Assembly: GCA_002470695.1 (NCBI GenBank) | Contig: DKNM01000082.1 | Coordinates: 5,217 to 10,444, forward strand | Reading direction: 5' to 3' | From: Candidatus Neomicrothrix sp. UBA7388 | Lineage (GTDB): Bacteria > Actinomycetota > Acidimicrobiia > Acidimicrobiales > Poriferisodalaceae | Length of the DNA: 5,228 bases | In this document: positions 1 through 3,185 of the stretch, in pieces | How the letters are laid out: every line of letters begins with the position of its first letter | Position numbering within the stretch: the first letter of the stretch is position 1 | Translations under genes and position numbers: made by a program | Notes under the pieces: model-generated | The model's database searches: none | What the model was told of the DNA's origin: nothing | Seen by the model: the letters and a program-made list of their open reading frames with translations, nothing else

Positions 1-464
1 GCGAGCAGTGCTTCGTCTTCGCGCTCGACGAGAACTATCATCGCTGGGCTTAGGCGAGGAAACGCTATGTGTTTGCAGTTTGGGCAAAACTTGCCTCTGT
101 CGTGGGGGTTTGTTTCGGTTGGGGTTCCGCATCGCCCGCAGTACTGGTGGGTGCGTTCGTAGTTGATTATTTGTTCTGCTCGGCCCGCAAGTACCCACTC
201 CTCGTCAGAAATCCGTCCGTAGAGCTTTCTTAAGTGAACGGGCTCTAAGTCCGCTTCCTCGCTGGAGTCATTTAGGTCTATTGAGTACGCTCCGACCCCG
301 TCGAGTACGCCCAGGAAACTTTCTGGTGCATCGATAGGCGCGACTTCCGACCGTAAGAGACTTTGTGCGCCCGGTTCCAAGAATATGGTGCCAGAACGCA
401 CTGGTATGAATACTTTGACTGTTTCGTCAAGATCGGGTGGAGGCAGTGGCGAAGGTGTAAACAC
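1..464 (-). CDS. nudC: NADH pyrophosphatase, NudC family (N-terminal part; cut by window edge)
   Basis: Reverse-strand reading gives 154 codons with no stop from a GTG at 464 to the window edge. It ends in a zinc ribbon and the entry to a Nudix domain. Cys109 and Cys112 (HQYCGRCG) pair with Cys127 and Cys130 (FCPNC), followed by FPRLSPAMIVLV and a residue run ending in LLA, which is the classic NudC signature. The Nudix box and the rest of the catalytic domain lie off the left edge. Family members hydrolyse NAD(H) to NMN(H) and AMP, and some remove NAD caps from RNA. The start is not certain. An in-frame stop at 477-479 limits the choice, GTG at 464 puts the zinc ribbon at about the usual distance from the N-terminus (near residue 97 in E. 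coli), and the proline-rich N-terminus looks family-like. The purine-rich GAAGGG touches this GTG, so any Shine-Dalgarno pairing must use TGGA about 8 nt upstream. GTG at 401 is the alternative. The gene lies 66 bp downstream of lexA on the same strand, with no clear terminator between them. Confidence 0.87.
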   Translation of the reverse strand, partial: MFTPSPLPPPDLDETVKVFIPVRSGTIFLEPGAQSLLRSEVAPIDAPESFLGVLDGVGAYSIDLNDSSEEADLEPVHLRKLYGRISDEEWVLAGRAEQIINYERTHQYCGRCGTPTETNPHDRGKFCPNCKHIAFPRLSPAMIVLVEREDEALL

Positions 465-530
465 CCCTTCAGTCCATCACAACTCAGCGCTTATCGCCTC
501 TGCTTTGCTTTGTTTCCAATATTTGACCTG

Positions 531-1163
531 TTAGAGCCGACGCATGACCGTTACGACGCGCCCGAAGAGCATCACGTCGTCACTGTTGAAGACCATTGGC
601 TCGAGCATTGAATTTGCTGGCATCAAGGTCACGGTAGCCCCCTGTTTCGAAAAGGTCTTAACAGTGGCCTCGTCTCCTGGAATTCCAGCCACAACTACGT
701 CACCGTTCTTCGCTGTATTTTGGCGAGTTACGACCACGAAGTCGCCGTCGAGAATCCCCGCTTCAATCATGGAATCACCGCGAACCTTGAGCATGAAAAG
801 CTCTCCATCGCCGGTGAAATCCTCGGGAACTGGCACTAGTTCTTCAACATTTTCCTGGGCTAGCACGTCAGTGCCCGCCGCAACATCTCCGACGAGAGGC
901 ACATGACGCGTTGGGCGGCGCTCCGCTATCGCTCCTGAGGACGCATCGAAGCAAACTTCGATCGCGCGCGGCTTCGTTGGATCTCGACGCAAATACCCGG
1001 CACTTTCCAGTTGAGCTAAATGCGAGTGCACCGTGCTGGGCGAGTTAAGTCCCACCGCGGCGCCTATTTCCCGCACTGCCGGCGGGTAACCGCGTTCTCG
1101 CATGGTTATCTCAATGAATTCCAAGATAGCTCGCTGGCGATCAGTGATCGTATGGTCGGCCAT
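531..1163 (-). CDS. lexA: LexA, SOS-response transcriptional repressor and autoprotease
   Basis: This 210-residue protein is a complete LexA. Residues 1-70 form the winged helix-turn-helix: TDRQRAILEFI, then GYPPAVREIGAAVGLNSPST, then HLAQLESAGYLRRDPTKPRAIEV. The C-terminal half is the S24 latent peptidase, with the self-cleavage pair Ala96-Gly97 (VAAGTDVLA), nucleophile Ser131 in RGDSM and general-base Lys169 in ATVKTF. LexA binds SOS boxes as a dimer and cleaves itself when stimulated by RecA filaments. ATG at 1163 was chosen over a longer in-frame reading from 1265 for three reasons: it starts the conserved domain, it has AAAGGA 8 nt upstream, and the extension would run through the promoter and operators. 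Residue 99 is Asp where LexA proteins nearly always have Pro (AG-x-P); catalytic residues are intact. The divergent neighbour encodes a LysM protein and the shared interval carries SOS boxes, so autoregulation is expected. Confidence 0.98.
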   Translation of the reverse strand: MADHTITDRQRAILEFIEITMRERGYPPAVREIGAAVGLNSPSTVHSHLAQLESAGYLRRDPTKPRAIEVCFDASSGAIAERRPTRHVPLVGDVAAGTDVLAQENVEELVPVPEDFTGDGELFMLKVRGDSMIEAGILDGDFVVVTRQNTAKNGDVVVAGIPGDEATVKTFSKQGATVTLMPANSMLEPMVFNSDDVMLFGRVVTVMRRL

Positions 1164-1171
1164 GCTTCGGG

Positions 1172-1177
1172 TCCTTT
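1172..1177 (-). promoter_or_regulatory. lexA ribosome binding site
   Basis: Reverse strand AAAGGA lies 8 nt before the ATG at 1163. It decides the lexA start against the longer in-frame reading that begins at 1265. Confidence 0.7.
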
Positions 1178-1183
1178 GATCTG

Positions 1184-1199
1184 ACGAACATTTGTTCGT
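1184..1199. promoter_or_regulatory. LexA (SOS) box 1, lexA-proximal
   Basis: ACGAACATTTGTTCGT is a perfect GAAC-N4-GTTC palindrome with matching flanks (ACGAAC/GTTCGT). It lies between the inferred lexA transcription start and its ribosome binding site, where bound LexA would block lexA transcription. Confidence 0.88.
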
Positions 1200-1203
1200 T
1201 CTG

Positions 1204-1232
1204 ACGGTATCAGGGCCCGCGGCTAGAGGCAA
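1204..1232 (-). promoter_or_regulatory. Candidate lexA promoter
   Basis: On the reverse strand, -35-like TTGCCT (1227-1232) is followed after 17 bp by TACCGT (1204-1209), which fits the TANNNT pattern of actinobacterial -10 elements. SOS box 2 overlaps the -35 and box 1 lies just past the start point, which is sensible for autorepression. The hexamers are only moderate matches. Confidence 0.4.
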
Positions 1233-1244
1233 ACATGTGTTCGA
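1229..1244. promoter_or_regulatory. LexA (SOS) box 2, degenerate
   Basis: The core AAACATGTGTTC differs from GAAC-N4-GTTC at one position (A for the first G), and the intact half is extended to GTTCGA. It overlaps the candidate lexA -35. It is probably a weaker site than the other three. Confidence 0.6.
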
Positions 1245-1251
1245 TTTTCTC

Positions 1252-1280
1252 TTGACATCGAACAAACGTTCTGGTTAAGT
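1252..1280 (+). promoter_or_regulatory. Candidate promoter of the LysM division-inhibitor gene
   Basis: A consensus -35 TTGACA (1252-1257) is followed after 17 bp by TTAAGT (1275-1280), a weak -10. SOS box 3 occupies the spacer and box 4 begins at the end of the -10, so LexA and RNA polymerase would compete directly. The implied 5' leader is about 90 nt. Confidence 0.5.
1258..1273. promoter_or_regulatory. LexA (SOS) box 3
   Basis: TCGAACAAACGTTCTG contains a perfect GAAC-N4-GTTC core and sits between the -35 and -10 of the plus-strand promoter candidate. Confidence 0.87.
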
Positions 1281-1295
1281 CGAACAAGTGTTCGT
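1280..1295. promoter_or_regulatory. LexA (SOS) box 4
   Basis: TCGAACAAGTGTTCGT contains a perfect GAAC-N4-GTTC core. Its centre is 22 bp (about two helical turns) from that of box 3, so two LexA dimers could bind the same DNA face over the plus-strand promoter. Confidence 0.88.
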
Positions 1296-1381
1296 AATGC
1301 GGGAACCGAGGAGATCTTGGTGTCACACCCCGTTGAGAACCTTTAACGAGCACGAAATTCGGTCTAGAGCTAGGAAATAAG

Positions 1382-1840
1382 ATGGTAGCAGTACTTCGAG
1401 AAGACCCTGAGCAGTTAGAGCTTCGCTATGCGACGTCAGAGGTTCGCCCGAACCTTAGGTTGGTGGCCGACTCAAGTTCAGCGACACTCACTAGCGGCCT
1501 TTTAGGTGCGTCTCAGGTCACGCGGATGACGTTCTGGCGACGTCGGATAGTGTGCCTCACTGCTCTCCTATTAGGGTTATGGGTACTTTCCGCTTCCTTT
1601 GGGTCGTTGTTTGCGAGTCAGGGAATTGAGAACCCGACTGCGTTGCCGACTGTGATGGAAAGCGCCGCAAGTGAGTCCCTTAACTCAGGCAGCTCAGTAA
1701 TCGTCAAACCTGGCGACACTCTCTGGTCTATTGCCCGGCAACTGCAGCCAGCCGGGGATATCCGTCCCCTTGTGGACCGCATCGCGAAAATCAATAACGG
1801 GCATTCGTTGATCGCTGGGCAGGCACTTTTGTTGCCATAA
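1382..1840 (+). CDS. Single-TM LysM-domain protein, probable SOS-induced cell-division inhibitor (YneA/ChiZ-like)
   Basis: The product is 152 residues. Residues 1-52 are a hydrophilic, probably cytoplasmic segment. A basic stretch (WRRR, 52-55) then leads into a hydrophobic transmembrane helix at about 56-78. A Ser-rich linker (79-105) precedes a LysM domain at 106-152 (VIVKPGDTLWSIARQL through INNGHSLIAGQALLLP) that ends at the C-terminus. The expected topology is N-terminus in, with LysM outside binding peptidoglycan. The start has AGGA 6 nt upstream. Being divergent from lexA behind SOS boxes is the arrangement of Bacillus yneA and Mycobacterium Rv2719c (chiZ), which block division after DNA damage. 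The cytosolic N-terminal tail resembles Rv2719c more than the shorter YneA. Function is inferred from architecture and context. LysM alone shows wall binding, not enzymatic activity, and no catalytic domain is visible. Confidence 0.9.
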   Translation: MVAVLREDPEQLELRYATSEVRPNLRLVADSSSATLTSGLLGASQVTRMTFWRRRIVCLTALLLGLWVLSASFGSLFASQGIENPTALPTVMESAASESLNSGSSVIVKPGDTLWSIARQLQPAGDIRPLVDRIAKINNGHSLIAGQALLLP

Positions 1841-1842
1841 GG

Positions 1843-1864
1843 CTTTGGGTCTAACTACCCAAAG
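1843..1864. terminator. Hairpin between convergent genes, possible bidirectional terminator
   Basis: CTTTGGGT (1843-1850) and ACCCAAAG (1857-1864) form a perfect 8-bp stem with a 6-nt loop. It fills the gap between the LysM gene stop (1840) and the convergent reductase stop (1868). Neither strand has a U-tract after the stem, so any termination would be of the tract-less kind seen in actinobacteria. The position supports this more than the sequence does. Confidence 0.55.
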
Positions 1865-1867
1865 AAC

Positions 1868-2605
1868 TCAAGTTCGGGTGTACCTAAGAAAGAGGTATTC
1901 ATCCTCGGTCAGGATATGACGCAACTTGAGCTCCTGAACCCCGGGCGATTCAACTGCTTTTGCGATGCCGGTTGCGATGCCTCCACCCATGAGCGGAGCC
2001 AAACTGATAAATACTTCATCCACGAGTTCAGCCTCTAGTAGCAGACCGTTGAGTGTGGGGCCTCCTTCTGAGAGAACTGTTGTGGCTCCTAAGTCTCCCA
2101 TTTGGATCAGTGCTTCACCTAGGTCGACTGTGTCCACGCCGCACTGCACGAGGTCGGCGCATTGGTTAACGCGCTCGAGTTTGTCTGGGTCAGCGTTAAT
2201 TGTTGTTAGGACCAGCGGTCGCTGAGCTTGCCTCGTAAACATTGGGAGAGTTAGATCAAAGTCAAGGCGAGCGCTAACCACGGCGATTCGCGCGACCGGC
2301 CACGCGCCGCTGGTAAGACGCCTCGCCTTTGTGCTCACGCTTGTTGACGGCGGGTTATAGCCCTCCGCTGTCGCGGTTTTGCTCCCGACTAAAATTATGT
2401 CAGGTAGCGTCCGGATGACGCCGAATACGTCTTTATCTCCAGCGCTGCCGAGGGGCCCGGACACACCGTCAATCTCGGTTACTCCGTCAATGGTTGAAAT
2501 CATATTCACCATTAACCACGGCCGGTTGCCGGATCGTTGCCGCTCGCTGCGATAGATCTCATCAAGGTCTGCTTCTTCGAAGGGAGGTGGGAATAGCTTT
2601 TGCAC
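1868..2605 (-). CDS. Pyrimidine reductase family protein (RibD C-terminal domain, standalone)
   Basis: From GTG at 2605 the product is 245 residues and is one RibD_C (dihydrofolate-reductase-like) domain. Landmarks are RPWLMVNMISTIDG (29-41), DGVSGPLGSAGDKDVF (46-61), ILVGSKTATAEGY (71-83), and the glycine-rich nucleotide-binding segment SEGGPTLNGLLL with VDEVFISLAPLMGGG (179-209). RibD_C enzymes reduce the ribosyl side chain of a riboflavin precursor with NADPH. There is no deaminase domain and no other rib gene in view, so the real substrate is open. The open frame extends to GTG codons at 2680/2677 and ATG at 2674. The start at 2605 was chosen because the family normally begins at the xxLFPP motif found here, and the extra 25 residues look unrelated. 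The weakness is that the only purine-rich sequence (GGGGGC) touches this GTG. The gene converges on the LysM gene and lies where nrdR often sits in relatives. Confidence 0.88.
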   Translation of the reverse strand: MQKLFPPPFEEADLDEIYRSERQRSGNRPWLMVNMISTIDGVTEIDGVSGPLGSAGDKDVFGVIRTLPDIILVGSKTATAEGYNPPSTSVSTKARRLTSGAWPVARIAVVSARLDFDLTLPMFTRQAQRPLVLTTINADPDKLERVNQCADLVQCGVDTVDLGEALIQMGDLGATTVLSEGGPTLNGLLLEAELVDEVFISLAPLMGGGIATGIAKAVESPGVQELKLRHILTEDEYLFLRYTRT

Positions 2606-2907
2606 GCCCCCGATGTTGACATGACATTGCGCACAAAGCGCTCTTAACCCTGGGAAACAGATAAAAGTTTCCATCACCACAATCAGTGGTTCTCCACAAC
2701 CTTGGACGGGCTACCGGCGAAGCAAAGCGAACGTTCGAACCGACTGATCGATGAGTTGAGTCGATCCCGGTCAACTAAACTGAAAGTGTTTCCCCAGTTC
2801 AGAGCACTAAAGCTTCATTGGAAGCGTCGCTCTAACAACCGGCAGGAAAGGGAGAGAATGATTTTTCTTGACCACCAGGAGTGTCGATCCTCGTCCGTGT
2901 GCAGAAC

Positions 2908-2939
2908 CACCCACAGAAATCCCCAACTCACCCACAGAA
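2908..2939. repeat. Direct repeat CACCCACAGAA x2, 21-bp period
   Basis: CACCCACAGAA occurs exactly at 2908-2918 and 2929-2939, so the copies are two helical turns apart. The shorter CACCCAC recurs at 3118-3124. The placement upstream of nrdJ fits an operator pair for an unidentified regulator. The copies do not resemble the palindromic NrdR box. Confidence 0.6.
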
Positions 2940-2999
2940 CTTTTTTGTTTTCCCTCTATCGATCCACAAGCAAAAGTTCCTACATTCTTGGGCGCGGCG

Positions 3000-3015
3000 G
3001 GTTGGGTGACCAACC
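3000..3015 (+). promoter_or_regulatory. Hairpin with GNRA-type tetraloop in nrdJ leader
   Basis: GGTTGG-GTGA-CCAACC forms a perfect 6-bp stem capped by GUGA in RNA, a GNRA tetraloop. It would lie near the 5' end of the nrdJ transcript if transcription starts after TACATT at 2981. No known riboswitch was recognised around it. Confidence 0.4.
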
Positions 3016-3094
3016 AGCGGAAGGAGTGATCCCGACTGATCGCAACCTTTTCGGGGGTTCGGTTTGTTCAGATCACAATGATGTTCCGAACTTC

Positions 3095-3136
3095 GAGGTC
3101 AGGGCGGAGTGGAACGACACCCACTGGTTTGACCTC
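3095..3136 (+). promoter_or_regulatory. Two-tier hairpin in nrdJ leader
   Basis: An outer stem GAGGTCA (3095-3101) with TGACCTC (3130-3136) encloses an inner stem AGTGG (3108-3112) with CCACT (3121-3125) and an 8-nt loop. The internal loops are 6 and 4 nt. It ends 39 nt before the nrdJ Shine-Dalgarno. Stems of this length can arise by chance. Confidence 0.3.
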
Positions 3137-3185
3137 CGGCCCGCCGCAATTTCTTGTCGGCAACAACTTCATCACGGAGGAAAAC

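Larger units (their letters stand above)
2606..3185. other. Long noncoding interval and nrdJ leader, repeat-rich
   Basis: No convincing gene was found on either strand here (from 2681 if the reductase starts upstream). Open frames that cross it have unnatural composition and no family motifs, and I saw no trace of an nrdR remnant (no CPxC zinc ribbon, no KRPV/RFAS-type motifs). It holds two copies of CACCCACAGAA, a set of CCACA motifs, a T-rich stretch (2941-2953), a possible -10 TACATT (2981-2986, with no good -35), and hairpins at 3000-3015 and 3095-3136. If TACATT is used, nrdJ has a leader of about 190 nt. On the minus strand, TTGACC (2768-2773) is a possible -35 for the reductase gene but has no good -10. 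Confidence 0.6.

Noticed and set aside
363..611. Plus-strand open frame across the nudC-lexA gap
   Set aside because: It lies antisense to two well-supported genes and has no protein-like pattern.
531..1265. Longer lexA reading from 1265 (244 residues)
   Set aside because: The extra 34 residues run through the lexA promoter and two SOS boxes and have no LexA homology; ATG 1163 has a good ribosome binding site and begins the conserved domain.
2606..2680. N-terminal extension of the RibD_C gene to GTG 2680 (270 residues)
   Set aside because: The added residues, including a CAQCH stretch, do not look like the family, which normally starts near the LFPP motif. The start evidence is weak either way, so this remains an alternative.
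2729..2740. Possible SOS box at CGAACGTTCGAAC before the reductase gene
   Set aside because: The GAAC and GTTC halves are adjacent without the 4-bp spacer LexA needs.
3118..3136. Cobalamin riboswitch suggested by CCCACTG, close to the B12-box GCCACTG
   Set aside because: One short near-match only; the other conserved blocks of the cobalamin riboswitch were not found, and such riboswitches usually repress B12-independent isozymes rather than B12-dependent nrdJ.
2600..3185. Replication origin suggested by several DnaA-box-like motifs
   Set aside because: Only a few imperfect boxes, no AT-rich unwinding element of size, and no dnaA, dnaN or parAB neighbours.
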